This document shows positions 21,060 to 29,452 of a DNA stretch of 64,000 nt, in pieces. The translations under genes were made by a program, and so were the position numbers. This stretch comes from Aquimarina sp. TRL1 (GTDB lineage: Bacteria; Bacteroidota; Bacteroidia; Flavobacteriales; Flavobacteriaceae). Within the stretch, counting starts at the first letter, position 1. Each line of letters opens with the position of its first letter. The notes beneath the pieces are model-generated. The model saw nothing but the letters and a program-made list of their open reading frames with translations. It did not search any database and was not told where the DNA came from. The stretch spans positions 2,842,501 through 2,906,500 of the forward strand of contig NZ_CP053590.1 in NCBI RefSeq assembly GCF_013365535.1. Reading direction: 5' to 3'.

Positions 21060-22027
21060 TGACCATGATTTTTTCCTATTCTAGATGCTTGTTTCCATTG
21101 TCCGGCAACAGGTAGTGCCCTTTTGGATTTAGAGGAAGAAACCGTGTTTTTTCTAATAAAGTCCCTAAGCCTTATAAGCTCATTATACTCATACATCAAG
21201 TTTATTTTTTGAGAGGCAATTGTTGAATTACTGTCTCTTTTGTCTTTGGTAACAAATGTGGCAAACACTTCTGCAATATCTTCTCCTGGATTTGTAGAAG
21301 CGTAAGCGGTTACAAATCGATCTTGATACGTATTATAAAATTCTTGCTTTTGGGATTCGTCGTTTTGGGCGTCTTTATATGCATTCCAAATATCTTTCCA
21401 AAACTTATTGTATAAAACATTGATGTAAGCGTCATTTTTGGCACAGCCTTCTCCGGGAAAAAAGTTTGTACAATTGTCGGAAGAAGTACTACTGTCTAAT
21501 TGAGAATTATCCAGGGTAAGAATATGTCCGAATTCATGAATTATTGTATAAGCCAGTTCTCCATTGGCATTAAACCCACCATCGTAGGCAAAATCAATAG
21601 CAATTCCCATTCGCCAGGTAGATAAATCTTTTTTGGTTTCGTAGACATATCCTGCAGTACCATTGGCTTCTCCCGCATAAATGATAAATTCATTCATCTT
21701 TTTTAGATAAGAAGGAGGAACTATTTTTTTGACCAGATTCCATATTTCCATATGTTTCTGAGTATCTTTTTGAAAAGTTTCATGCTTTCCGGAAACAGTA
21801 TAATCTTTTTCTTTTACGAGATTTTCTCCAACCACTCGATATAACGTAATATCTCCTTGTTCTCCTTCTCCTTGCTCATCTGTAGGATCCGGGTCTGTGT
21901 GGTTTTCGGTTTCTTTTTCATCGGGTTGTACAATGATACCATCATCGTCTTTATTGCAGTTACTCAGTATCAGAACTGATAAAAAAATAATAGATAAGAA
22001 TTTTAATTTTTCGAATGATTTCCTCAT
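21041..22027 (-). CDS. Putative zinc metallopeptidase lipoprotein
   Basis: The 328-residue protein has a signal peptide with lipobox (LILSNC at about residue 24), then an acidic linker rich in Asp and Glu. The zincin motif HEFGH lies near residue 162, and a downstream PGEDIAEVFATF segment supplies the likely third zinc ligand, as in the putative zinc-binding metallopeptidases of Bacteroidota (Peptidase_Mx1-like). The C-terminus is basic. It is transcribed divergently from the ECF sigma / FecR / TonB-receptor operon, with 116 bp between, which suggests regulation by or functional association with that operon. It probably faces the periplasm or the outside. The substrate is unknown. Confidence 0.8.
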   Translation of the reverse strand: MRKSFEKLKFLSIIFLSVLILSNCNKDDDGIIVQPDEKETENHTDPDPTDEQGEGEQGDITLYRVVGENLVKEKDYTVSGKHETFQKDTQKHMEIWNLVKKIVPPSYLKKMNEFIIYAGEANGTAGYVYETKKDLSTWRMGIAIDFAYDGGFNANGELAYTIIHEFGHILTLDNSQLDSSTSSDNCTNFFPGEGCAKNDAYINVLYNKFWKDIWNAYKDAQNDESQKQEFYNTYQDRFVTAYASTNPGEDIAEVFATFVTKDKRDSNSTIASQKINLMYEYNELIRLRDFIRKNTVSSSKSKRALPVAGQWKQASRIGKNHGQCRRKH

Positions 22028-22143
22028 AATAACTATTGTTTACAATTAAATATCGGTTACTATAAATAAAAACAACATGTTACGGGAATACCCTACTTAG
22101 GATTCTGAAAAAAGTTTTAGTTTTGATAATAACAAGAAATTAA
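22028..22143. promoter_or_regulatory. Divergent promoter region, metallopeptidase / ECF sigma
   Basis: These 116 bp separate two divergent transcription units. They contain TTACGGGAATACCCTA (near 22080-22095), an imperfect GGG-N4-CCC symmetry that could be a regulator or ECF-sigma recognition element. No canonical TAnnTTTG box stands out. Confidence 0.4.
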
Positions 22144-22665
22144 ATGATGTCAGAAAACGTCAAAGATATATGTAAACCTAAGGTGTTCGAAGATATTTAT
22201 AGAAGTCAATCACGTACGCTTAGAAATTATATTTATTATAAATCAGGAGATGTAGAACAGGCAGAGGATATTGTTCAGGAAGCTTTTGTAAAATTGTGGA
22301 AGAATTGTTCTAAAGTAATTTTTGAGAAGGCTGCCGGTTTTTTATTCCTCGTTGCAAAAAACATGCACCTCAATCATGAAACTCGTAAGAAAGTAATTTT
22401 CAGACATCGTCAAACATTAGGAAATACAGAGAAAAGATCTATTGAGTCTCCTGAGTTTTTATTGGAAGAGAAAGAATTCATGATAAAAATAGAACGAGTA
22501 TTAGCCAATCTTCCGGATGGTCAAAGAGAAGTGTTTTTACTAAATAGAATAGATAAAAAAACCTACAAGGAAATAGCAGAAATTGTTGGAATTTCGGTAA
22601 AGGCAGTAGAAAAACGAATGTATAATGCCTTGTTAGTCATTAGAAAAGAAATTGGAGATGTTTAG
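22144..22665 (+). CDS. ECF RNA polymerase sigma factor, FecI-like
   Basis: The 173-residue product has sigma-70 region 2 at about residues 15-80 (YIYYKSGDVEQAEDIVQEAF is the core helix pair) and region 4 at about 110-165 (LPDGQREVFLLNRIDKKTYK, then an HTH with IAEIVGISVKAVEKRM). Its length fits ECF factors of Bacteroidota that pair with FecR anti-sigmas. An in-frame Met one codon later (22147) is an alternative start. It leads a three-gene operon with the FecR and TonB-receptor genes, so it probably directs transcription of that operon when the receptor signals. Confidence 0.95.
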   Translation: MMSENVKDICKPKVFEDIYRSQSRTLRNYIYYKSGDVEQAEDIVQEAFVKLWKNCSKVIFEKAAGFLFLVAKNMHLNHETRKKVIFRHRQTLGNTEKRSIESPEFLLEEKEFMIKIERVLANLPDGQREVFLLNRIDKKTYKEIAEIVGISVKAVEKRMYNALLVIRKEIGDV

Positions 22666-22719
22666 TAGGGTAATAAGGGGAGCATCTTGTTATATTAATA
22701 GAGGATAAAGAGAAAAACC

Positions 22720-23628
22720 ATGGAACAAAAAAATACGGATAACACTTTTCTGGTTAGATGGTTAAATAATGAATTGACAAAAGAAGAATTAGAAGCCTTT
22801 GAACAGTCTGAAAAAACGGAGCGAATACGCTATACTATTAAAAAGATAGGTACGTTAGATGCTCCTCAATATAAAGAAGAGGAAATACTGAAGCAGATTA
22901 AAGAACAACTGAATGAAACATCAAAAATGCGTCCTCTTTTTCCAAAATGGTTGTATATGGCAGCTGCTTCGGTAGCAATACTATTAGGAATGTATTACTT
23001 TTTTGATAATAGTACGAAATTTGAAACCACTTATGGAGAAACGAAAGTGGTTTCATTACCAGATGGTTCTGAAATAAAACTAAATGCAAAAACACAGGTT
23101 TCCTATGATAAAGAAAATTGGGATGCCAACAGAACTGTATTGTTGGATGGAGAAGCGTATTTTGAGGTAGAAAAAGGAAGTGCATTTGTCGTAAAAACTA
23201 AAGAAGGAGCTGTGACGGTATTAGGAACGAGATTTAATACCAAAGTAGAAAAGGGATTTATAGAAGTACAGTGCCATGAAGGAAGAGTAAAAGTTTCAGG
23301 AACTACTATCGGAGAACGAATACTGAATAAAGGAGATGCTTTTAGAAAAATAAATGAAACCCAGAAAAATTGGAAAATTGAAGAAGAAGTTCCTTCCTGG
23401 ATCAAGGGAGAAAGTACTTTTGCAGAAGTTCCAATTCACTATGTAATTACTGCTTTGCAAAAACAATTTGATGTTGTCTTTGAGGTACATTCGATAGACC
23501 AACGTGTTTTATATACTGGTGGTTTTGCGCATGATAATCTGGAAATAGCTTTAAAAACAGTTTTTGATCCTATGAGAATTTCTTATATTTTTAAGGATAA
23601 AACCACCATTGTGCTTGAGGCTGAATAA
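22720..23628 (+). CDS. FecR family anti-sigma regulator
   Basis: The 302-residue inner-membrane protein has a cytoplasmic N-terminal anti-sigma segment (about 1-70), one membrane helix at about 74-92 (LYMAAASVAILLGMYYFF), a periplasmic FecR domain at about 100-200 (TYGETKVVSLPDGSEIKLNA, GEAYFEV) and a C-terminal DUF4974-like domain at about 225-300 (FAEVPIHYVITALQKQFDV). It relays a signal from the receptor to the ECF sigma. It lies 54 bp after the sigma gene, and its stop codon directly abuts the ATG of the receptor gene, so translation is likely coupled. Confidence 0.95.
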   Translation: MEQKNTDNTFLVRWLNNELTKEELEAFEQSEKTERIRYTIKKIGTLDAPQYKEEEILKQIKEQLNETSKMRPLFPKWLYMAAASVAILLGMYYFFDNSTKFETTYGETKVVSLPDGSEIKLNAKTQVSYDKENWDANRTVLLDGEAYFEVEKGSAFVVKTKEGAVTVLGTRFNTKVEKGFIEVQCHEGRVKVSGTTIGERILNKGDAFRKINETQKNWKIEEEVPSWIKGESTFAEVPIHYVITALQKQFDVVFEVHSIDQRVLYTGGFAHDNLEIALKTVFDPMRISYIFKDKTTIVLEAE

Positions 23629-26217
23629 ATGAAAGTACGAAACTTTTTGACGCTGTTTTTAATTCCAGTGATTACAATTTCTCAGACGAAAAAGATATTT
23701 TCATTTGAACAAATCCCCCTGACAGAAGTTTTGCAAAAAATAGAAGCGGAATATAAAATTAAATTCTCATATAATGCTAATAGGTTACAGGGAAAGACAA
23801 TATCATTGTCATACACAGATAATAGGTTGGAACCTTTGTTACAAATACTCGAAAAAAAACTCGACGGATCAATAGAAAAAATAAATCACCGATATTATGT
23901 TATTCATTTTCAGGAAGAGGGTGATGAATATCAGATATGTGGATATATAAAAGATGCTAGTAATGGCGAGGTGTTAGGAAATGTGACTATAGCAATACAA
24001 GGAAGAGATGAAGGGGCGATATCTGATGCTAATGGGTATTTCGAAATTTTGAATGCCAAAAAAGAAGATGTACTTGTTATATCATATATAGGATTTTCTA
24101 GTATTGAAAAACCGGTAACAACATTTAAAAAAGGTATTTGTGCAGCGGTGATATTATTCCCTGATAATATATTGTTGGGAGAAGTTTTAATTAAAGAATA
24201 TCTGATACAGGGAATTGATAAAACAGCCGAAGGGCATTTTATTATTACTCCCCAGAAGATGGGAATGATATCAGGAATGAGTGAACCCGATCTTCTAAGT
24301 AGCATTCAACAATTTCCTGGAATAGAAAGCCCGAGTGAGACTGCCTCGGGAATTTTTATTCGGGGAGGAACCCCAGATCATAATCTGGTTTTATGGGATG
24401 GGATAAAAATGTATCATACAGGACATTTTTTCGGAATGTTATCCGCATTTAATCCATACATTACTAAAAAAGTAAAGTTACTTAAAAGTAATATAGGATC
24501 GTATTATGGGGATCGGATTTCCGGGGTTATTGATATTAGTACAGAAGATGAATTAAATAAAAAAGTAAAAGGAGGTTTAGGAAGTAATTTTACCCATGTA
24601 GATGGGTATATTCAACTTCCTGTATCTTCAACCACGGGAATATTGGCATCGTTCAGAAGATCATATACCGATATCGTAAGAACTATCATGTACAATCGAT
24701 TTTCCGAACGAGTGTTTCAAAATACAAAAATAGTAACAGATCAAGATTTTTTTACTCCCGAGTTTTCTGAAACGACAAATGCATTTTATTTTTCGGACTA
24801 CACATTCAAAATTCACTCAAAGATTACAGATAAAGGAGCAGTGACTTTGAGTAGTTTGTACACCAAAAATAAATTGGATTATCAGGCAAGCTTATTAGAT
24901 AAAAGTGAAATCACAACGAATTTTTTAGCTATAAATAATAAAGGGCTTAGTGTAAAATATAAGCATAAAAAGAATGCTAAATTTTCGTATGAATTATCAG
25001 GACACTATTCCAATTATGATTTAAATTATAAAGGAACCGATCTTTTTTTTGGAGAAAAAAGGACTTTGTTAGATAAAGAAAATAGATTAGAAGAGATAGG
25101 AGGAGCATTAGATACATATTGGAGGATTGGAAAAAAATGGGATTGGCGAAATGGGGTGCAGTTTTTTAATGTAGATGTTTCATACAAGATAGAGAATACA
25201 TCAGACTTTCAGGATGTTTTTGATTTTGAAGATATTTATGAAGCTTCAAATATTGCTTATGCAGGATATTCAGAGGTAACCTATACAGGAGCAAAGGATA
25301 TTGTGATAGGAGGTATCCGAGGAAGTTATCATCATTCATTAAACACATTTCTGGTCGCTCCTAGAATTGCATATAAACGGAAACTAACAAAACAATTGCT
25401 GGGGAAAATAGCAGGAGATACAAAAAACCAAACAGTAAGCCAGATTATTGAGTTATATACGAATGATTTTGGATTAGAAAATCAATTATGGGCAGTCGCA
25501 AACAAAAGTGATATTCCTATTCTCAAAAGTTATCAGATAGCTTTTGGCGGAGAATATAAAGCCAATTCATGGCTGATTGATATAGAAGCATATTATAAAT
25601 TTATCAATGACCTGAGTTCTATAGGAAAAGGTTTTGGTACAGAAGATACCGAGGTTTTATCCATCGGAGAAAATACAATAAAAGGGATTGATTTTTTAGT
25701 TAAAAAGAAATTTACAAATTATACATCCTGGATAAGTTATAGCTATGCCAAAAGTGATTTTTTATTTGAAGGATTGAATGATGAAAAAACATTCGCTTCG
25801 AATTATGATATCAGACATTCGTTGCGGTGGTCACATACTTATTCATGGAATAAGTTTATGTTTTCATTAGGATGGGCATTTAGATCCGGAACCCCCTATA
25901 CAGAAATTGTTGACCTGGAAAATGAAGGAGAAGAGATAGCGTTGCTTTATGAAGAATTAAATGGTAATCGATTGCCATTATATCACCGTCTTGATTTTTC
26001 TACAGTATATACGTTTGATGTTTCTAAACAAAAAAATATTCGGGGTAAAGCCGGTTTTTCTATCCTCAACCTGTATGATAAACAAAATGTGATTAATCGA
26101 TCGTATTCGATTCTAGAGGAAGATGACCCGTCAGGAAATACATTGTATAAGCTTAGGCAAACGGATAAAGTATCATTAAGAGTGACTCCTACTGTTTTTT
26201 TTAGGCTTAATTTTTGA
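23629..26217 (+). CDS. TonB-dependent outer-membrane transducer with STN domain
   Basis: The 862-residue protein has a signal peptide (about 1-19), a secretin/TonB short N-terminal (STN) domain at about 25-85 (FSFEQIPLTEVLQKIE), a carboxypeptidase-regulatory-like domain at about 100-185 (SDANGYFEI, VISYIGF), a plug at about 205-310 (SIQQFPGIESPSE, IFIRGGTPDHN, GDRISGVIDI) and a beta-barrel ending in aromatic Phe (FFRLNF). An STN domain next to FecI and FecR is the mark of cell-surface signalling. No SusD partner is adjacent, so a siderophore, peptide or other small ligand is as likely as a glycan; the ligand cannot be read from the sequence. Confidence 0.92.
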   Translation: MKVRNFLTLFLIPVITISQTKKIFSFEQIPLTEVLQKIEAEYKIKFSYNANRLQGKTISLSYTDNRLEPLLQILEKKLDGSIEKINHRYYVIHFQEEGDEYQICGYIKDASNGEVLGNVTIAIQGRDEGAISDANGYFEILNAKKEDVLVISYIGFSSIEKPVTTFKKGICAAVILFPDNILLGEVLIKEYLIQGIDKTAEGHFIITPQKMGMISGMSEPDLLSSIQQFPGIESPSETASGIFIRGGTPDHNLVLWDGIKMYHTGHFFGMLSAFNPYITKKVKLLKSNIGSYYGDRISGVIDISTEDELNKKVKGGLGSNFTHVDGYIQLPVSSTTGILASFRRSYTDIVRTIMYNRFSERVFQNTKIVTDQDFFTPEFSETTNAFYFSDYTFKIHSKITDKGAVTLSSLYTKNKLDYQASLLDKSEITTNFLAINNKGLSVKYKHKKNAKFSYELSGHYSNYDLNYKGTDLFFGEKRTLLDKENRLEEIGGALDTYWRIGKKWDWRNGVQFFNVDVSYKIENTSDFQDVFDFEDIYEASNIAYAGYSEVTYTGAKDIVIGGIRGSYHHSLNTFLVAPRIAYKRKLTKQLLGKIAGDTKNQTVSQIIELYTNDFGLENQLWAVANKSDIPILKSYQIAFGGEYKANSWLIDIEAYYKFINDLSSIGKGFGTEDTEVLSIGENTIKGIDFLVKKKFTNYTSWISYSYAKSDFLFEGLNDEKTFASNYDIRHSLRWSHTYSWNKFMFSLGWAFRSGTPYTEIVDLENEGEEIALLYEELNGNRLPLYHRLDFSTVYTFDVSKQKNIRGKAGFSILNLYDKQNVINRSYSILEEDDPSGNTLYKLRQTDKVSLRVTPTVFFRLNF

Positions 26218-26236
26218 GAAATAGATAGGGGATTGA

Positions 26237-26905
26237 TTATAACAGTCCGAGATCCTTGATCATAGCTACCAGATGAATACCGTTTTTAGCCTTGAAATGC
26301 TGTTTTAATTTGTTTAAGCGCTTTTCTACAGAACTGATGCTATGAGGAGAAATATGTTCCTTTTTGAATTCTTTGGCAATTTGATCTTGAGTAAGCCCTT
26401 TAGATAAATATTTCAACAAAATAATGTCGTAATCATTCAATTCAAAAACATTTTTTTTGTTGAGAGCATTTGATATTTGAGGAGAAATATAAATATTATC
26501 ATTATAAACTTCTTCTATAGAATGCTCTAGCTCTTTTAGACCATACCTGCTTTTGCATACGTATCCGTTAATTTCCAGTTTTTTGAAAAATGTACTTATC
26601 TTGGTAGGTCGATCCTCTATAGAGTACATGATAACTTTAATCGTGGGTTGAATTGCTTTAATAGCGCTAATTAATTCGATACCGGAGGTGAGCTTTCGTT
26701 CTCTAAAGCAAGCTTTAAATGATAAATCGGTAATAAGAAGTTCAAAAGGAGTGTTGTCCTGTTCAGCTCTTCTAAATTTCAAAAAAGCATCATCACAGTA
26801 TTGAGATTGATGAATATCAATGTTTTCCGTTTTTTCCTTAAGCATGGAGGCAACACCATGCCCAATACTTCCTAGGTCTTCCGCAACTAACACTTTTTTA
26901 AACAT
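26237..26905 (-). CDS. Response regulator, LuxR/NarL-type
   Basis: The receiver domain starts FKKVLVAEDLGSIGHG and has the likely phospho-acceptor Asp in LLITDLSF (about residue 60). The output domain is a LuxR-type HTH at about 150-215 (LLKYLSKGLTQDQIAKEF, ISSVEKRLNKLK). I place the start at 26905 because an upstream in-frame Met at 26971 would add 22 non-conserved residues lying inside the end of the kinase gene; the chosen start is 13 bp after the kinase stop. It forms a two-component pair with the TPR kinase, and its 3' end converges on the TonB receptor gene with a 19-bp gap. Confidence 0.92.
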   Translation of the reverse strand: MFKKVLVAEDLGSIGHGVASMLKEKTENIDIHQSQYCDDAFLKFRRAEQDNTPFELLITDLSFKACFRERKLTSGIELISAIKAIQPTIKVIMYSIEDRPTKISTFFKKLEINGYVCKSRYGLKELEHSIEEVYNDNIYISPQISNALNKKNVFELNDYDIILLKYLSKGLTQDQIAKEFKKEHISPHSISSVEKRLNKLKQHFKAKNGIHLVAMIKDLGLL

Positions 26906-26918
26906 GAGCTTTCTATGA

Positions 26919-28853
26919 TTAATTAGGAATTTGTATTTCGGCTTTAAAACCGTTTTCTGTTTCCGAATCAAATATAAATGATCCTCCTATAGTTTTTATA
27001 CGGTTTTCCGCATTGTAAAGCCCATTTCTGTAATTTATTGCTTTTTCAGTTATTCCTCTACCATTATCAGAGTAGTTTATTTTTATCAATTTAAAAGATT
27101 TAGAAAAGGTGATTGCTACGAGTTTAGCCTGACTGTGTTTTTTCATATTAGTCATTAATTCTTGCAGAACCCTATATAGAGTTACTTTTTTTTCTCCAGA
27201 TATTTTTTCCCAATTGATATGATCAAACCCTTTTACAATTAGCATGGTATCTATTGGGGTGTAGCTACTCAGCATATCTGATAATTCTTCCGGGTAATTT
27301 TGTCCGGTATCAATACTGCTGTTTTCTCTGGAAATATCTCGTGTTCTGGAGTAAATATCTTCTATTTTGTTGAGGAGTTCCGGTTTGTTTTCATCTTCTA
27401 ATTGTATCATTACATTGTAGATGTCATTCGCTAACTCATCATGAACCTTTTTGGATATTCTGGTTTCGGTTTTATAGGTTTCCTGTATTTTTTCTCTTTT
27501 ATATCGCTGTTTTAAAAAATAAATAACGAAACATCCAATTAAAAGAATGATAATTCCACTAGAGAGAAAAATAGTCTTATGTGCTTTTTGTTTAGCGGTT
27601 TCTGTTTCTTGTTTTGCCTTTTGGTTTTTGAGTTTTAGAATTTCTTCCTGTTTTAACTTGTCGTCATATTTTATTTTAGCGAACTGTGTCTTGACTGTTA
27701 ATTCTTGCTTGTATAAACTGTCCTGTAAAATGATATACCTGTTTTTTATAGGAAGATTAAGCGGAGCTAGCTTGATCAATAGTTTTAAAGCGTCTAATTC
27801 TGCCTTAGGGTTGTTTGATTTTTTAGATACAATCAAGGCTTTATCAATCCATTTTTTAGCGGCTTTAGAATCTTTATTTGCAAAGAATTCGGCTAAATGG
27901 GTATAACTGGCTATTTGCCCTCTGAGATCTTTGTTTTTTAAGCGAATATTTAACGCTTTTTGAAACTCATTTTCTACATCTATCTGAGTGGATAGCCATT
28001 TGGCATACGCCATGTTATCGATGGCACGAGCCTTGTTTTTTACGCATTTGTTTGCCAGAGAATTATTCAGGATTGTTTTGAAGCCCTGAATAGCCTTTTT
28101 ATATTTTTTGTGATCGATATAAATAGCAGATAGGTTGTTAAGATATACGAACCGATCTTTTTCAGAATCTGTAATCTCAATGGCTTTGTTATAATATTTT
28201 ATAGCATCTTCATAATTTAATAATTTTCGGTGATTCGTAGCTAATACGCTATAAGCAGAAGCGATGTATTTAGTCTTTTGGGCACGAATAAGATATTGTA
28301 AGGATTCTGTGATGGTTTCTTTACTTCCAAAAAAATCACTGAAGTTTTGTTGAATCAATGCCATGTTTAATAAAGCTTTTCCAACTTGACCATTATCCCC
28401 AATCTGGAGAAAGTAATTTTTTGATTGATTAAAATAATAAAAAGCACTGTTTTGATCTCCGGTTACTTCTTTATAGTACACTCCTTTTAATGAGTAATGT
28501 TTCCCAATATGAAACGGGTTTTTTTTGAGAATAGCAGCGTGTAATAATTGAGTATTGAATAGTTGCAAGCTATCGTATTGTTTCATTAAGTAGTGAATGA
28601 CACTTTTCTTCTGAAGTATTTTTAGAAGTAAGGTGTCATTCGTGTTTTTTTTGCTTAGCTCGTATGCGCTGTTTATAGCCTTGTATCTTTCTTGTAGCGG
28701 AATAGATTTGTCTTTAGCTTTTTGAAAATAAAAGAAGCTATTAGGGGGAGTAACTGTGTTTTTTTCTAATTCTAAGGAATTTTTGGTACAGGAAATAAAA
28801 AGTAAAAGGTAGGTTATTAAGAAGAGACGATACAGCAAGGTTGTTTTTAACAA
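26919..28853 (-). CDS. TPR-containing sensor histidine kinase
   Basis: The 644-residue protein has an N-terminal hydrophobic leader ending in a lipobox-like LLFISC (Cys 22), a periplasmic series of TPR-like helices at about 30-370, a Lys-rich coiled-coil stretch, one membrane helix at about 424-448 (FLSSGIIILLIGCFVIYFL), a dimerisation helix with the likely phospho-His in KKVHDELAND (about 470) and a C-terminal HATPase with N-box LQELMTNMKKHSQ (about 565) and G-box YSDNGRG (about 597). This layout is common in Bacteroidota LuxR-type two-component systems. The lipobox plus internal helix implies either acylation or a second transmembrane anchor. Its stimulus is unknown. Confidence 0.92.
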   Translation of the reverse strand: MLKTTLLYRLFLITYLLLFISCTKNSLELEKNTVTPPNSFFYFQKAKDKSIPLQERYKAINSAYELSKKNTNDTLLLKILQKKSVIHYLMKQYDSLQLFNTQLLHAAILKKNPFHIGKHYSLKGVYYKEVTGDQNSAFYYFNQSKNYFLQIGDNGQVGKALLNMALIQQNFSDFFGSKETITESLQYLIRAQKTKYIASAYSVLATNHRKLLNYEDAIKYYNKAIEITDSEKDRFVYLNNLSAIYIDHKKYKKAIQGFKTILNNSLANKCVKNKARAIDNMAYAKWLSTQIDVENEFQKALNIRLKNKDLRGQIASYTHLAEFFANKDSKAAKKWIDKALIVSKKSNNPKAELDALKLLIKLAPLNLPIKNRYIILQDSLYKQELTVKTQFAKIKYDDKLKQEEILKLKNQKAKQETETAKQKAHKTIFLSSGIIILLIGCFVIYFLKQRYKREKIQETYKTETRISKKVHDELANDIYNVMIQLEDENKPELLNKIEDIYSRTRDISRENSSIDTGQNYPEELSDMLSSYTPIDTMLIVKGFDHINWEKISGEKKVTLYRVLQELMTNMKKHSQAKLVAITFSKSFKLIKINYSDNGRGITEKAINYRNGLYNAENRIKTIGGSFIFDSETENGFKAEIQIPN

Positions 28854-28864
28854 CTAAATTTAAA

Positions 28865-28897
28865 ACAAAAAAAAAAGCCGTACAAGAAATACGGCTT
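28865..28897 (-). terminator. Intrinsic terminator of the 54-residue lipoprotein gene
   Basis: On the minus strand the stem AAGCCGTA / TACGGCTT with a 7-base loop is followed by a long T run. It lies 12 nt after the small gene's stop codon and separates that gene from the kinase gene. Confidence 0.88.
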
Positions 28898-28908
28898 ATA
28901 TACTTACG

Positions 28909-29073
28909 TTAATCATCATCATCAGGATCTGGAGCTACCTGCCCATCATCTCCTTCTGTAGATTGATGTTCAAATTCGAGTAATATCGGATCATCAGATG
29001 TCGTATCCTCTGAACATGAGGTTAAGTTGGTAATGACGCACAATGCGATCATTGTATAAAATATTGTTTTCAT
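28909..29073 (-). CDS. Small acidic lipoprotein, 54 residues
   Basis: This short frame begins ATGAAAACAATATTTTATAC and encodes a typical lipoprotein signal (MKTIFYTMIALCVITNLTSC, Cys 20), then a 34-residue mature part rich in Asp, Glu and Ser that ends in PDPDDDD. A strong terminator follows at once, and a perfect 26-bp inverted repeat lies 38 bp upstream of the start, so it looks like an independent gene. I do not recognise the family. It sits directly upstream of a two-component system on the same strand and could be a regulated target or accessory of it; this is inference from position only. Confidence 0.75.
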   Translation of the reverse strand: MKTIFYTMIALCVITNLTSCSEDTTSDDPILLEFEHQSTEGDDGQVAPDPDDDD

Positions 29074-29452
29074 TTTTTTTTAAATAATTTCAATTTTAGA
29101 CAAAGGGGGAGCTAGTCATAGTATGCTATGACTAGCATCCCACGGGTTCTATGGAGTACTCCGATATTTTGATTTTGGGAAGAAGGAACCGATACGAATC
29201 ATTTTATATCCCTCCCTGTTTAATATAAAATCGACCGTATTACGGGTTTCCGTAAAGATTAGTTTTGTACAATTGTTATGTTAGCAAAGTATAACAGAAA
29301 CTAATTCTTGAGGCAAAGAAATAATAGTTTCAAGAAGGGAATACACACAAACTGTATACTTGTTTTATACAAGTTTCGAACATCAGTAAACAAAGGGGTT
29401 TCATTAGATATGAAGAAGGGTTAATCTAAGTTGTAATTGGTATTGTATAATA
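29074..29452. other. 379-bp intergenic region rich in inverted repeats
   Basis: No coding sequence is supported here. It holds three inverted repeats: 29111-29136 (perfect), 29274-29296 (TGTTAT-N11-ATAACA) and 29358-29374 (ACTTGT-N5-ACAAGT). It must contain the promoters of two divergent genes, although no full TTTG/TAnnTTTG pair is evident. Confidence 0.6.
29111..29136. promoter_or_regulatory. Perfect inverted repeat, possible operator
   Basis: GCTAGTCATAG, a TATG centre and CTATGACTAGC form an 11-bp perfect stem. No T-run follows on either strand, so a terminator is unlikely. It lies 38 bp upstream of the small lipoprotein start and suits a dimeric regulator, or an RNA hairpin in the leader. 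Confidence 0.5.

Noticed and set aside
26906..26971. Longer response regulator start
   Set aside because: The extra 22 residues lie inside the kinase reading frame and precede a standard receiver start.
29111..29136. Palindrome as an intrinsic terminator
   Set aside because: No T-run follows on either strand, and it lies upstream of both flanking genes.
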